Below, piece after piece: positions 34,300 to 43,700 of a stretch of 64,000 nucleotides of DNA; positions within the stretch are counted from its first letter, which is position 1; each line of letters opens with the position of its first letter. The translations under genes and the position numbers were made by a program. Source of the DNA: JAHIQC01 sp964565645. GTDB lineage: Bacteria > Actinomycetota > Coriobacteriia > Anaerosomatales > JAHIQC01. The notes beneath the pieces were generated by a model that was given only the letters and a program-made list of their open reading frames with translations, had not been told where the DNA came from and did no database searches. The stretch covers positions 1 through 64,000 of the forward strand of contig CAZMFQ010000002.1 in NCBI GenBank assembly GCA_964565645.1, in the 5' to 3' direction.

Positions 34300-34856
34300 G
34301 CGAGACGACGACCATCCACCGCCTCTTCGTGGACTACGAGAAAGAAGAGCGCTGGCTCAACGAGATGGCGGCGCGGGGATCGAACTTCATCGGCTACCGC
34401 TGGGGAACGTACCGCTTTGTGCAGGGCACCCCCGGCGAGTGGATCTACCGCATCCAGTTCCTTGAGTGGAACGCAGGAACACCCAAAGGTCGCGAGTACA
34501 TCGAGTTCGTCGAGTCGACCGGTGCCGAGGCGGTCTCCACGTACCTGAGTTGGGTCTACTTCCGGAAGCGCGCGGCTGACGGCCCGTTCGAGCTGTTCAG
34601 CGATATCGACTCACGTCTCGCCCACTACCGGCGTCTGCTCGCGTTCCACGGTGCGATGACCGGTGCTCTGTGCGCGACCATCGCTGCCGGGCCGATGACG
34701 CATCTGATCCAGACGGCCGAGCGGACCATCGGTGAGTACTGGGGGCTGCCCATCTTCATCATCTATCTGGCCCTGGCGATCACCTTTGGCGCGAACACCA
34801 TGCGCCTGATCAAGCGCATCAAGGATCTGGAGTCGCAGCGGCGCCTTGCCGAGTAG
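34296..34856 (+). CDS. DUF2812 membrane protein
   Basis: A 186-residue protein. The N-terminal ~110 residues match DUF2812 (FVDYEKEERWLNEMAARGSNFIGY and YRIQFLEW), and two transmembrane helices follow (residues ~112-132 and ~145-165) before a short basic tail. It overlaps padR and is probably its regulated target. The family's function is not known. Confidence 0.88.
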   Translation: MSETTTIHRLFVDYEKEERWLNEMAARGSNFIGYRWGTYRFVQGTPGEWIYRIQFLEWNAGTPKGREYIEFVESTGAEAVSTYLSWVYFRKRAADGPFELFSDIDSRLAHYRRLLAFHGAMTGALCATIAAGPMTHLIQTAERTIGEYWGLPIFIIYLALAITFGANTMRLIKRIKDLESQRRLAE

Positions 34857-34868
34857 CTGCGGCCGGCA

Positions 34869-34891
34869 GGGCTTCATCCCCGGCCCTGGCA
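34869..34891. terminator. Short convergent hairpin
   Basis: CAGGGC and GCCCTG form a 6-bp stem between the convergent DUF2812 gene and the membrane-protein gene at 34895. There is no clear U-tract, so it is a weak bidirectional terminator candidate. Confidence 0.3.
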
Positions 34892-34894
34892 CTC

Positions 34895-35611
34895 CTAGGC
34901 GGCTCCACCCGAATCGGCTTCTGTGGACTCGTCCACCAGGTGGGCGGTCGTCTGCAGCAGGGCTGGAGCGCCCAACGATAGACCAAACCTCGACGCATAG
35001 AGGTCGTGCGTCCTGAGCATCACCTTCGCACCTTCAACAAACGACACATACACTCCCATCGTGAGCAGTAGTGCGACCAGGTATTCGACAGCGTCCCGTC
35101 CCGACGGGGGCCACTGTGACCACCTGACATAGGTCCACAGCGTCAGCCACACGATGAAGCTGACGGCGGCATTGCGACGTTGGTAGTACAGGAACAACTC
35201 CCACTCCCAATGCGCCTTCGCAACCGGGTCCTGTACCAGTTCGGCCAGAAACTTCGGGTATTCGGATCCTGAAACTCTGAGCGATGAGTAGGTCGTGCCT
35301 GCGAAGGCCTTGGCAGTCACGATGCTCAATCCCCGGCCAAGCACGGCCAGCACATGAGCGAGAAGAATAGCGAGCGAAAGCATCAAGACCGTTGGCAGCA
35401 CTGTTCCGGCTTGTCCGACCAGGGCCCTGATCATCGCGCCACCATTGATGCGGTAGACGTCCACAAGGGTACCTGGTACGGGTTGGTCGGATACGATGGC
35501 CGCGATCAGCGGCCCGTTCAGAGCGACGAAGAACGCCCCCATGAAGAACTCGCCGATCTGAATCGCCGCAAACGAGAAGCTCCTCGCCGCGCTTTCGGCC
35601 TCGCCTGACAT
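34895..35611 (-). CDS. Multi-pass membrane protein, unknown function
   Basis: About 238 residues from the ATG at 35609-35611, which has GGGGGGGT before it. Four hydrophobic stretches are visible (residues ~20-40, 70-92, 145-165 and 175-195). I do not recognise a family and see no catalytic motif. The 35612-35828 gap upstream holds nothing I can name beyond a possible -10 (TATCAT on the minus strand). Confidence 0.65.
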   Translation of the reverse strand: MSGEAESAARSFSFAAIQIGEFFMGAFFVALNGPLIAAIVSDQPVPGTLVDVYRINGGAMIRALVGQAGTVLPTVLMLSLAILLAHVLAVLGRGLSIVTAKAFAGTTYSSLRVSGSEYPKFLAELVQDPVAKAHWEWELFLYYQRRNAAVSFIVWLTLWTYVRWSQWPPSGRDAVEYLVALLLTMGVYVSFVEGAKVMLRTHDLYASRFGLSLGAPALLQTTAHLVDESTEADSGGAA

Positions 35612-35828
35612 CAGACCCCCCCTACGAGTGTCCTGGACGTCTACGCGCCGCGTAGAGCTGCACTGAAGACGATCCTGCACACCTGCCGCGGCCAGCGCCC
35701 CCACACGTACATCGCTTCTGCATGATACCAGCACTTCACACAGTGATTACGTTGCTTTCACCAACTGGGACGCACGTGGGCGTCGCATGATGGTCAGTGC
35801 GGCGCTCCTGCCGTGAGCACGGTGCCGG

Positions 35829-36152
35829 CTAGCGGTCCGACGACCGCTCCTCGGTGACTTGCATCCACGCAGCAAGCAGAACGGCGGAAGCCTCCAGATG
35901 TCCCGCCATGAGGATGTCGACCGCTTGATTCGACCTGGTCTCCGACAGCCTCGTCGCCACAATGGAGGCTGCATCCTGCGCCTGCCTTAGCAGACGTGCG
36001 GCACTGTCCTGTTGCTGCCGCAGCAGGACCACACCATCGTCTTCAGCCTCACGGGTTATACGTTCCGCTTCGGCGTTGGCAGCCGACAGCAGCGCCAAGG
36101 CCTCCTTCTCAGCCTCAAGAAGCAACTCGCGTTCGTCGTCGCCCATGCCCAT
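35829..36152 (-). CDS. Small Ala/Glu-rich coiled-coil protein
   Basis: A 107-residue protein that is almost entirely amphipathic helix (LEAEKEALALLSAANAEAER), resembling the stalk parts of V/F-type ATPase subunits but with no such neighbours. It is read away from the cytochrome c gene, with a 14-bp palindrome 23 bp upstream. Function unknown; a stress- or metal-linked role from the neighbours is only a guess. Confidence 0.6.
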   Translation of the reverse strand: MGMGDDERELLLEAEKEALALLSAANAEAERITREAEDDGVVLLRQQQDSAARLLRQAQDAASIVATRLSETRSNQAVDILMAGHLEASAVLLAAWMQVTEERSSDR

Positions 36153-36174
36153 TCTCCCCTTCGCCGCAAAGCGA

Positions 36175-36188
36175 TGTACGAGCGTACA
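36175..36188. promoter_or_regulatory. 14-bp palindrome between divergent genes
   Basis: TGTACG-AG-CGTACA is a perfect palindrome in the divergent region between the coiled-coil gene and the cytochrome c/copper-type cluster. It may be a repressor site; no regulator gene adjoins it, so this is tentative. Confidence 0.35.
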
Positions 36189-36343
36189 AACTCGTGTATT
36201 CCCACGAGACGCGATGGAGCGACTCCAGGAGGCGACATGATTCCGTCACCGGCGGATGCAGCGTCTTGGCCCGCGCGGACAAGTCCGCGGGACTTTGCGT
36301 GGGTATAGAGTACGCGTTGTCCCATGCCGGAGGGACGTGAGCA

Positions 36344-36847
36344 ATGAGCAACAAGTCGCTGGTCGTGGTGGGACTCATCCTGCTGGTCCTTGGATTGACG
36401 GGACTCGGCGTCCTTGCACTGCTTGGAAGAACGGCGCTGCAAGCCGGTCCTCTCTACACGGGTGCTCGGCCTACGACATCGGACTCGCTTGGTGAGCAGA
36501 TCTATTACACGGGCAGAGGCACCGACGGACCGATAACCCGGAGTGGCGGGATCGGACGCATGGGATCTGGAGGCTGCGTGACCTGTCACGGAGCTGATGG
36601 CCGGGGCGGCCAGATCGGCATGATGTCCAGTTTCGCCGATGCGCCGGCAATCACCTACGACTCCCTCACCGGCACGCACGATGAGCATGACGGTGAGGCC
36701 GAAGCGCCCTGGACTGACACCGACATCGCACGAGCGATACGTAGCGGCGTCGAACCCGACGGCAGGTCGCTCGATCGGGTGATGCCCCGCTGGGACATGA
36801 GCGACACGGAGATGGATGCCCTGATCCAGTACCTCAAGACGCTCTAG
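36344..36847 (+). CDS. Membrane-anchored mono-haem cytochrome c
   Basis: A 167-residue protein with an N-terminal transmembrane anchor (residues ~6-30) and one haem c site, GGCVTCHGADGRGG, near residue 80. The end, MPRWDMSDTEMDALIQYLKTL, has the Met ligand and final helix usual for class I cytochromes c. It faces the outside of the membrane and probably carries electrons. A SHOCT protein gene follows by 14 bp and a CopB-like ATPase converges behind it. Confidence 0.88.
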   Translation: MSNKSLVVVGLILLVLGLTGLGVLALLGRTALQAGPLYTGARPTTSDSLGEQIYYTGRGTDGPITRSGGIGRMGSGGCVTCHGADGRGGQIGMMSSFADAPAITYDSLTGTHDEHDGEAEAPWTDTDIARAIRSGVEPDGRSLDRVMPRWDMSDTEMDALIQYLKTL

Positions 36848-36861
36848 GAGGACTGAGACTG

Positions 36862-37128
36862 ATGATGCTGGGAAACTGTCCGTGGTGCGGCGGCTCCGTC
36901 GGCTACGGGACAAGCTTGTGGGGCCTTGGCCTGATGCTCCTGTTCGGGCTCCTCGTCATTGCGGGGATCGCGCTACTCGTGATCTGGGCGGTGAGAAGCC
37001 AGAGCGCCCACGCGAAGACGCCTTCGCCCGGGTCTGACGCGGCCATGGAAGCGGTGCGACGTCGTTACGCCAGCGGCGAGATCACCAAGGAGCAGTTCGA
37101 CGAGATAATGCGCAACCTGGGCGGCTAG
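36862..37128 (+). CDS. SHOCT-domain small membrane protein
   Basis: An 88-residue protein with an N-terminal CPWCGG motif, one transmembrane helix (residues ~17-42) and a C-terminal SHOCT motif (AMEAVRRRYASGEITKEQFDEIMRNL). Such proteins often lie beside copper ATPases. It ends in a 4-bp overlap with the stop of the convergent CopB-like gene and is probably in one transcript with the cytochrome. Confidence 0.85.
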   Translation: MMLGNCPWCGGSVGYGTSLWGLGLMLLFGLLVIAGIALLVIWAVRSQSAHAKTPSPGSDAAMEAVRRRYASGEITKEQFDEIMRNLGG

Positions 37129-39100
37129 ACCGTCCTGGGCAGGCGAAGCAACCTGGCGTTCACAGCGACCACGACGGTCGATAGTGACATCAGCGCTGCC
37201 CCAAAGGCAGGCGACAGGACGATTCCGTAGCCGTAGAGCACTCCGGCCGCCAGGGGCATGGCGATGAGGTTGTAGCCGGTCGCCCATGCGAGATTCTGCC
37301 GCATCTTTCGATACGTTGCTTTCGAAAGCGCGAGCACGTTGGCCACGTCGTCCGGATTCGAACTGACGAGGATCACGTCCGCTGTCTCGATCGCCACATC
37401 AGTGCCGGCGCCGACCGCCACTCCCAAGTCGGCCTGCGCAAGCGCCGGCGCATCGTTCACCCCGTCACCCGTCATCGCCACGATCTTGCCTTGCGCCTGC
37501 ACCTCCTTGATCTTGGCCGCCTTGTCCTGCGGCAGGACTTCGGCGAAGTAGTGCTCTATGCCGAGTTCCCCGGCAACCCAGGCAGCGACATGCTCGTTGT
37601 CGCCGGTGAGCATCATGGGTTCGACGCCCATGGCCTTGAGTCGAGCGATCGCAGTCGCCGATTCCGGCCTGATCATGTCAGCAAGCGCCAGCAGGCCCAC
37701 GACCGCCTCTTCGGCAAGCACGAAAACCACGGTCTTGCCCTCGGCAGAAAGCGACTCCAACAACTCGGCGTCCGGTATCGGCTTGTCGGTATCGGCAAGA
37801 TGGCCGGGTGATACGACCGCGACCTGCTTGCCCGACACGAAGCCTCGCGCGCCCTTGCCCGGTATCGCTGAGAAGTCATCCGCCGAGGAGACGCCCAGAC
37901 CCTTCTGTTGTGCCGAGCGGACGATGCCCGCCGCGATCGGATGCTCCGAACGGTTCTCGATCGCTGAGGCCAATACGAGCGCCTCGTCTGCTGATATCCC
38001 GCCGTAGCCGACTGCGTCAGTGACGCCGAACTCGCCGAGTGTGAGGGTGCCGGTCTTGTCGAAGATGACGACGTCGAGATCGCGTGCGCGCTCGAATGCG
38101 TCACGTTCGCGAATGAGCAGACCGTTGGCGGCCGCCAATGAGGTAGAGACCGCTACAACCAGAGGGATGGCGAGCCCAAGTGCATGAGGGCAGGCGATCA
38201 CCATCACCGTCACCGTCCTGGCGAGAGCGAATGTTGAGGTCTCGCCCCCAGCACGTACCAGGCGATGAAGGTCATTCCCCCGCCGAGGAGTGCGACAGCT
38301 GTCAGCCACGCGGCTGCGCGGTTTGCGAGGTTCTGCGTCTTGGACTTCGAGTCCTGCGCGGCGTGGACCAGATCGATGACCTGGGACAGGAAGGAATCGG
38401 CTCCGGTCGCCTTGATCCTGATGGTCAGGGAGCCTTCGCCGTTGATCGATCCACCGATCACGTCGTCCTCAGGGCCTTTCGAGACCGGCCGCGACTCACC
38501 GGTCAGCATGGACTCGTTCACGGATGTCTGACCTTCCGCGATGGCGCCATCGGCAGGTATCTTCTCCCCGGGGCGGACCATCACGCGATCCCCCACCTGC
38601 AGGTCACTCAATGGCACGTCGCTTACGGAACCGTCGTCCGCGAGCAGATGCGCGTCCGACGGCATCAACTCGGCGAGTGCCTCGAGTGCGCGAGAAGCCC
38701 CTAGAACCGAGCGCATCTCAATCCAGTGCCCCAGAAGCATGACATCAATCAGCGTGGCCAGCTCCCAGAAGAACACGTCTCCAGACAGACCGAACACGAC
38801 CGCAGTACTGTAGGCATAGGCGGTCGCTATCGCGACGGCGATGAGCGTCATCATGCCGACGTTTCGCGAACGGACCTCGCGCACGAACCCGGCCAGGAAC
38901 GGCCAACCGCCGTAGAAGAAGACGACGGTCGCGAGGCCGAAGAGCACGAACAGGTCGCCCGAGAAGCCCAGGGTGCTCTCGAGGCCCAAGAAGCGCTGGA
39001 TCAATGGAGACAGTCCGAGAATCGGCACAGTCAGGGCGAGCGAAACCCAGAACCGTCGCCTGAAGTCGGCGATCATACCGTGCTCCGATCCCTGAGTCAT
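37125..39100 (-). pseudogene. copB: CopB-like heavy-metal P-type ATPase with a frameshift
   Basis: Two minus-strand frames together make one P1B-ATPase of ~660 residues. The first (38210-39100) holds the first transmembrane helices and the actuator motif TGESRPVSKG; the second (from ~38240 to 37125) holds the ion-channel motif CPH (MVIACPHALGLA), the phosphorylation site DKTGTLTLGE, SEHPIA and GDGVNDAPAL. CPH instead of CPC points to the CopB (Cu/Ag) class. The break falls at a run of five C residues, plus-strand 38243-38247; one more base restores the frame and gives ...WYVLGGETSTFALARTV. It is a real frameshift, a slippage-corrected gene or a sequencing error. Confidence 0.85.
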
Positions 39101-39248
39101 GCTGCTGTCCGCCTCCGCAGGTGGCCGCTGTTCTCCAGAGGGATACTTACCCGCCGCTCACCGGATCGGGGCAACGCATCTCAGCCCTCACCAGCGATAG
39201 ATCGCAGGATGCCTGCGCCGCCTGCCCAAGAGGGTCGAACGCAGGCTG

Positions 39249-39818
39249 TCATCCGACCGGACGATAGCGCACGAACAACATGCCGTTGTCGAATCGATGC
39301 TCGTCAACGAGCTGCAAGTCGAGCCGAACCCCGGCCGGGAGACAGCGCGTCCCGCCACCGACGATGACAGGCACGACGAACAACTGATACTCATCGACAA
39401 GACCGGCCGCGATCGCGTGAGCCGCCAGCGTCGGTCCCCCGATCGAGATGTCGGCCGCAAGCTCGTGCTTCATCCGCCTGACGGCGTCAGGCTCGAATGT
39501 GCGCTCGACCCTGGTGTGAGGGGTGGGCACCGAGTCCAGCGTTGTGGAGTAGACGATGTTGTCGGTCGCTCGCCATAGCTCGCCGAACTCCTCGATGTAC
39601 CCAGGCTCGTCACCGCCGGTACCGAGCGTGTCCCACGCCGACATCACCTCATACATCCGCCTGCCGAGGAGATTCGTGCCGATGGTGCGTTGCAGCTCGT
39701 TGGCGAAGGTGTGAACGGACTCATCAGGCTCAGCCCAGTCGAACTTGCCGGCCGTGTCTGCGACGTAACCGTCCAGGGACTGGAACATCGAGTAGATCAA
39801 ACTCGCCATCGTATCCAC
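39249..39818 (-). CDS. Dihydrofolate-reductase-fold (RibD C-terminal) family protein
   Basis: A 189-residue NADPH-binding oxidoreductase-like protein of the RibD-C/YwjB type. It begins with IYSMFQSLDGYVADTAG, has LLGRRMYEVMSAWD, and ends with ISIGGPTLAAHAIAAGLVDEYQLFVVPVIVGGG, all family marks. It is not a true folate reductase by length or motif. Substrate unknown. Confidence 0.9.
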   Translation of the reverse strand: MDTMASLIYSMFQSLDGYVADTAGKFDWAEPDESVHTFANELQRTIGTNLLGRRMYEVMSAWDTLGTGGDEPGYIEEFGELWRATDNIVYSTTLDSVPTPHTRVERTFEPDAVRRMKHELAADISIGGPTLAAHAIAAGLVDEYQLFVVPVIVGGGTRCLPAGVRLDLQLVDEHRFDNGMLFVRYRPVG

Positions 39819-39869
39819 TCTCCAATCCCGCCGTGTGGCAGAGTCCTACGCTCGGGCAGCATGTGCTTC

Positions 39870-40355
39870 TCAGGCCCCAGTATGCCGTCCAACGGACAGC
39901 GCACGGATCTTGGCGATCACGTCCTCCACGTGCCCCTCTACCTTGACTGCCGGCCACACGAACGCGATGCAGCCATCCGGGTCGATGAGGAATGTCTTGC
40001 GCTTGGCGACGATGCCGAGGACCTCGCGCGCGCCATAGTCGTCGATCACGCGCTTGGCAGTGTCCGGCACCATGGGGAACGTGAGCGAGTATGCGTCGAT
40101 GAACGTCTGCTGCAGCTTGGCGGTGTCAGCGCTCACGCCCACCACGAGGGCGTTCAGCGATTCCAGATCCGGCATGTGCTTCTGGAAGTCGCTGGCCTCA
40201 TGACATCAACCGGGTGTCATGGCGCGGACGTAGAAGAAGACCACGACCCACTTGCCGCGTGCCTCCGAGAGCGCAAAACGGCCGCCGCCCGTCAATTCGA
40301 CGTCGATGGGTGGCGCGGCCTGACCGACTTCGGGCGTCGGGTGGAGATTCGACAT
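39870..40355 (-). CDS. Bcp/AhpC-type peroxiredoxin with selenocysteine at the peroxidatic site
   Basis: Thiol (here selenol) peroxidase of 161 residues if UGA at 40206-40208 is read as selenocysteine. It reads FYVRAMTPG-U-CHEASDFQ, with U50 in place of the peroxidatic Cys of the usual TPGCT.EA motif. After the UGA the protein stays in frame with VVGVSADTAKLQQTF, FPMVPDTAKRVIDDYGA and TFLIDPDG, all peroxiredoxin marks. The Cys after U (C51) replaces the usual Thr and could be a partner. The ATG at 40353-40355 has GGAGAAGG upstream. A 12-bp SECIS-like hairpin lies 12 bases beyond the UGA. Selenocysteine peroxiredoxins are known in other bacteria. Confidence 0.88.
40155..40194 (-). promoter_or_regulatory. 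SECIS-like hairpin of the peroxiredoxin
   Basis: On the minus strand CAGCGA-C-TTCCAG pairs with CTGGAA-TCGCTG, 12 base pairs with one bulge and a 15-nt loop. It starts 12 nt after the UGA at 40206-40208, as expected for a bacterial selenocysteine insertion element. Confidence 0.7.
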
Positions 40356-40616
40356 CGCTGGCTCACCTTCTCCGGCAACACATGCCATGAGGATTCCACA
40401 AACTTGGTGTGAGCCTAACGCCGCGGCGCTCATGGACGGCGAACTCACGCCGCAGTCCTGCCAAGATGCCGCATACAGGACGTTGGGCTTGGAAAACAAC
40501 GGCAGAACCACGGAGTGCCCTGGCTCGAGCTCCTTAAAGTGGAAGCGCTCCTCCACCGTGGCGAGATCCGCGACCGGCAATGGTTCGTCCGTGCCGATGA
40601 ACAGCGCATAGCACAC
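40356..40616 (-). pseudogene. Possible remnant of a small conserved protein
   Basis: In the frame that continues into the peroxiredoxin, the translation VCYALFIGTDEPLPV, then FSKPNVLYAASWQDCG, resembles the start of a family of short hypothetical proteins (…YVGS.EGCGCGF). After DCG the match stops, so the gene is cut or frameshifted. The likely start is GTG at 40614-40616. This stretch and the inverted repeat at 40708 are all I see in 40356-40745. Confidence 0.4.
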
Positions 40617-40707
40617 TCGGGATGACCTCACTCCATCCAACGTGCTGCAACTGAGCGGCGATGACACGCTGACTGCATGGTGGCGCTCCCGCCGTCAGCT
40701 GGATCTA

Positions 40708-40749
40708 CTGATTGGCCGCGCCCGGCCCCGGTTGCGCACGGCCAATCAG
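40708..40749. terminator. 11-bp inverted repeat at the end of the P-type ATPase gene
   Basis: CTGATTGGCCG (40708-40718) and CGGCCAATCAG (40739-40749) are a perfect inverted repeat around a GC-rich 20-nt loop, overlapping the ATPase stop codon. It is probably a terminator hairpin although no U-tract follows. Confidence 0.45.
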
Positions 40750-43502
40750 CGCGCGCCCGCACACCCCTTGGATTCGTCGAGCGCCAGAGTGGAACGGCGG
40801 CGCCGGAATCGTCTTCTCAGCAGCTTGCCGATCTCATCGAAGATAAGCACTGACGACGCGACCACAAGCACCCTAGCCCACTCCTCGGCACTCAGCGGCA
40901 CTGTACCGAACGCCAGCTGACCAAGGGGCGAGTAGATCGCCAGTAGTTGCAGCGGCACGGCTACCCCCAAAGCAAGCAGCAACCAACGATTGCCGAAGAA
41001 GCCCACCGTGAACAGGGATTCGTTCGCCGTTCTCCACGTCTGCGACTTGAACCACTCGAACGCGACGAGCGTCGTGAATGCAATCGTCTGCGCGTGCGCG
41101 AGGTCCTTGGTCTGCAGCTCCCAGGCGAACAGGGAGAGCGTGCCGATCGCCGTGACCGACGCAAGCGCGGCGATCCGAGTGGCCGTCTCGCGTGTGATCA
41201 CACCCTCGCCGGACGGCCGCGGCGGGAGCATGAGCACGTCCGCGTGCTTGGGCTCAAGCCCGAGCGGGATGCCGGTGATCCCGTCGGTCACGAGATTGAT
41301 CCACAGGATCATGACGGCTGTCACCGGGAGGTGGAACCCAAGCACGAGCGCCGAGACGAGCGTCAGCACCTCCCCGAGGCCCGTGGTGACCAAGAACGCC
41401 ACAGCACGACGCAGGTTGGAGAAGATGACTCGACCCTGCTCGACTGCGTCGATGATGGAAGCGAAGTTGTCGTCTGCCAAGACCATGTCCGCAGCTTCCT
41501 TGGCGACCTCAGTTCCAGCGAAACCCATGGCGATGCCGATGTCGGCGGACTTGAGCGCGGGGGCGTCATTCACGCCGTCCCCGGTCATGGCAACCGTCTC
41601 GCCTTGCGCCTTGAGCGCGTTGACGATTCGAAGCTTGTGCCGGGGCTCCACCCGCGCATAGACGGCTATCTGCCCGACTCGCGAGCTGAGTTCTGCATCT
41701 GAGATCGCGTCGAGTTGCTCGCCGTCGACCGTGGTCTCGCCATGCTGGACGATACCTACGCGCTCGGCGATCGCGGTGGCCGTCGTAGCGTGGTCGCCAG
41801 TGATCATAACCACTCGAATCCCGGCACGTTGCGCGGCGGCGATGGCTGCGATGGCTTCCTCGCGCGGTGGGTCGAGCAGCCCCCACATGCCAGTGAACAC
41901 GAGGTCGGACTCGGCCAGCTCACGGCTGACACCTTCCGGCTCGGTCGACGGCCGATACGCGCCCGCCACGACACGCAAGGCCTCTCCGGCCAGGCTGTCG
42001 TTGGCGGCACGGATCCTCTCGCGCAGCTGGTCTGTGAGCGGGCTGATTGTGTCGCCTTGCAGGATGTGCGTGCTCGCCGCCAGCAGACGCTCGGGCGCAC
42101 CCTTCACCAGCAGGCGTGGTCCCCCCTCCCAGCGATTGAGCGTCGCTGCGTACTTGAATGAACTCGAGAACGGGATCTCGTCCAGACGCTCGTGATCCAG
42201 CTCGATCTCCTCGGCGTGGATGGAGGCCTTGCGCGCTGCAACGACGAGGGCTCCATCGGTCGGGCTGCCTTGAATCGTCCAGCCGTCGTCTGCGCGCTGG
42301 AGGACGGCGTTGTTGGCGAGCACGCCGATCTGCAGCAGCAGCCGCAGATCGTGGGGCGCACCCGCTGAGAAATCGACCTCGGCTCCGCTGTCGGCGAGCA
42401 CCCTGCCCTCGGGTACGAATCCGTCTCCCTCGATCTCATACGTGCCGTTTGCCGTCCACATCCGACGGACAGTCATCTGATTCCGCGTGATCGTGCCGGT
42501 CTTGTCCGAACACACGACGGTAGTCGAACCTAGCGTTTCCACCGCAGGCAGGCGACGGATGATGGCGTTGCGCCTGCTCATCCGCTGCACCCCGACGGCG
42601 AGTACGACGGTGATGACCGCAGGCAGCCCTTCAGGTATCGCCGAAACGGCCGTTGCGATTGCGAAGAGCAGCATCTCGACGGCATCGAAGCCGCGAAGGA
42701 TGCCGAGCACGAACACCGACACCGCAGCCGCAATAGAGACGCCACCGATGTACGTCCCGAGCCTAGTGAGTCGCTCCTGCAGCGGGGTGGCCGAGCGCTC
42801 CGTCTCTTGAACGGCAGAAGCGATCTGCCCGATGGCGGTAGACATGCCGGTCTCCACCACGAATCCAAGAGCACGCCCTCCTGTGACGGCGGTGGACCGC
42901 CACACCATGTTCACCTGATCGGCAAGCTGAACGTCTTCGTCGAGTTCGACGGCCGACTTCTGCGCCGGCTCCGACTCGCCCGTGAGTGCCGACTCGTCGA
43001 CTGCGAGTTCCGTCGCCTCGACGAGCCGGACGTCTGCTGCCACGCGATCGCCCGTCTCCAGCAACAACAAGTCGCCGGGCACCACCTCGGCGGCCTCGAT
43101 GGTTTGTTCGTCACCGTCCCGCACGACATGGGCCCGTGGGGCCGAGAGCGACCTGAGCGCCTCGAGGGCCTTCTCGGCCCGCCACTCCTGGAGCATGCCG
43201 ATGACCGAGTTGAGCACCACTACGGCTGCGATGACCACCGCGTCGACGGGGTGTTGGGCGATCAATGAGACCCCGGCTGCAATGAGCAGCATGATGATGA
43301 GCGGGCTGGAGACCTGCTTGAGCAGCAGCGCCAATGGGCCGGGCGGCTTCACAGCCTCAAGCACGTTCGGGCCGACTTCGGCCAGGCGGCGTGCAGCCTC
43401 TTCCTGCGTCAGTCCTCGTGACTGTGAGTGAAGGCGCTCGGCTACGCTGCCGGTTGGGAGCGCATGCCAATCAGCGTGGTGCCTCGGTGCGTTGGTCGTC
43501 AT
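40746..43502 (-). CDS. P2-type cation-transporting ATPase (Ca2+-ATPase-like)
   Basis: Ion pump of ~918 residues. The N-terminal cation-ATPase domain (LTQEEAARRLAEVGPNVL), actuator motif DESALTGESEPAQK, PEGLP ion-binding motif (IPEGLPAVITVVLAVGV), phosphorylation site SDKTGTITRNQM and MTGDGVNDAPALKSADIG are all intact. PEGLP and the length fit SERCA/PMR1/PacL-type Ca2+ or Mn2+ pumps. The ATG at 43500-43502 is used, with GGAGG ten bases upstream; a longer TTG version exists. Neighbour genes do not define the ion. Confidence 0.9.
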   Translation of the reverse strand: MTTNAPRHHADWHALPTGSVAERLHSQSRGLTQEEAARRLAEVGPNVLEAVKPPGPLALLLKQVSSPLIIMLLIAAGVSLIAQHPVDAVVIAAVVVLNSVIGMLQEWRAEKALEALRSLSAPRAHVVRDGDEQTIEAAEVVPGDLLLLETGDRVAADVRLVEATELAVDESALTGESEPAQKSAVELDEDVQLADQVNMVWRSTAVTGGRALGFVVETGMSTAIGQIASAVQETERSATPLQERLTRLGTYIGGVSIAAAVSVFVLGILRGFDAVEMLLFAIATAVSAIPEGLPAVITVVLAVGVQRMSRRNAIIRRLPAVETLGSTTVVCSDKTGTITRNQMTVRRMWTANGTYEIEGDGFVPEGRVLADSGAEVDFSAGAPHDLRLLLQIGVLANNAVLQRADDGWTIQGSPTDGALVVAARKASIHAEEIELDHERLDEIPFSSSFKYAATLNRWEGGPRLLVKGAPERLLAASTHILQGDTISPLTDQLRERIRAANDSLAGEALRVVAGAYRPSTEPEGVSRELAESDLVFTGMWGLLDPPREEAIAAIAAAQRAGIRVVMITGDHATTATAIAERVGIVQHGETTVDGEQLDAISDAELSSRVGQIAVYARVEPRHKLRIVNALKAQGETVAMTGDGVNDAPALKSADIGIAMGFAGTEVAKEAADMVLADDNFASIIDAVEQGRVIFSNLRRAVAFLVTTGLGEVLTLVSALVLGFHLPVTAVMILWINLVTDGITGIPLGLEPKHADVLMLPPRPSGEGVITRETATRIAALASVTAIGTLSLFAWELQTKDLAHAQTIAFTTLVAFEWFKSQTWRTANESLFTVGFFGNRWLLLALGVAVPLQLLAIYSPLGQLAFGTVPLSAEEWARVLVVASSVLIFDEIGKLLRRRFRRRRSTLALDESKGCAGAR

Positions 43503-43700
43503 ATGCTGGCGTCCTCCACAAGCGTCCTCCCGCAGGGGGCTCAAGAGGACTGTACCCTTCGACTGCAGGATCCCGGTTGAACGTCGGCATCACACAAGCC
43601 GATGTGCTCAGCCCGCCGCGGGCGTGAGTCGGCCGAAAGTGCTTGTTAGCATGCTGCCTGAGCGGGGACGAAGAACACATCCGGACCAAAGGAGTGAACC

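Noticed and set aside
36056..36913. A 285-codon minus-strand frame over the cytochrome c gene
   Set aside because: The plus-strand gene has a haem motif and anchor; the mirror frame has no features.
40708..40749. The 11-bp inverted repeat as ends of an insertion sequence
   Set aside because: The arms are only 20 bp apart and overlap a stop codon, which fits a hairpin terminator better.
43576..43650. A possible further attC (GTTGAAC ... GTTAGCA with cggcatcacac)
   Set aside because: The arms hardly pair and one box has a mismatch at a key base; it may be a decayed site but the support is too weak.
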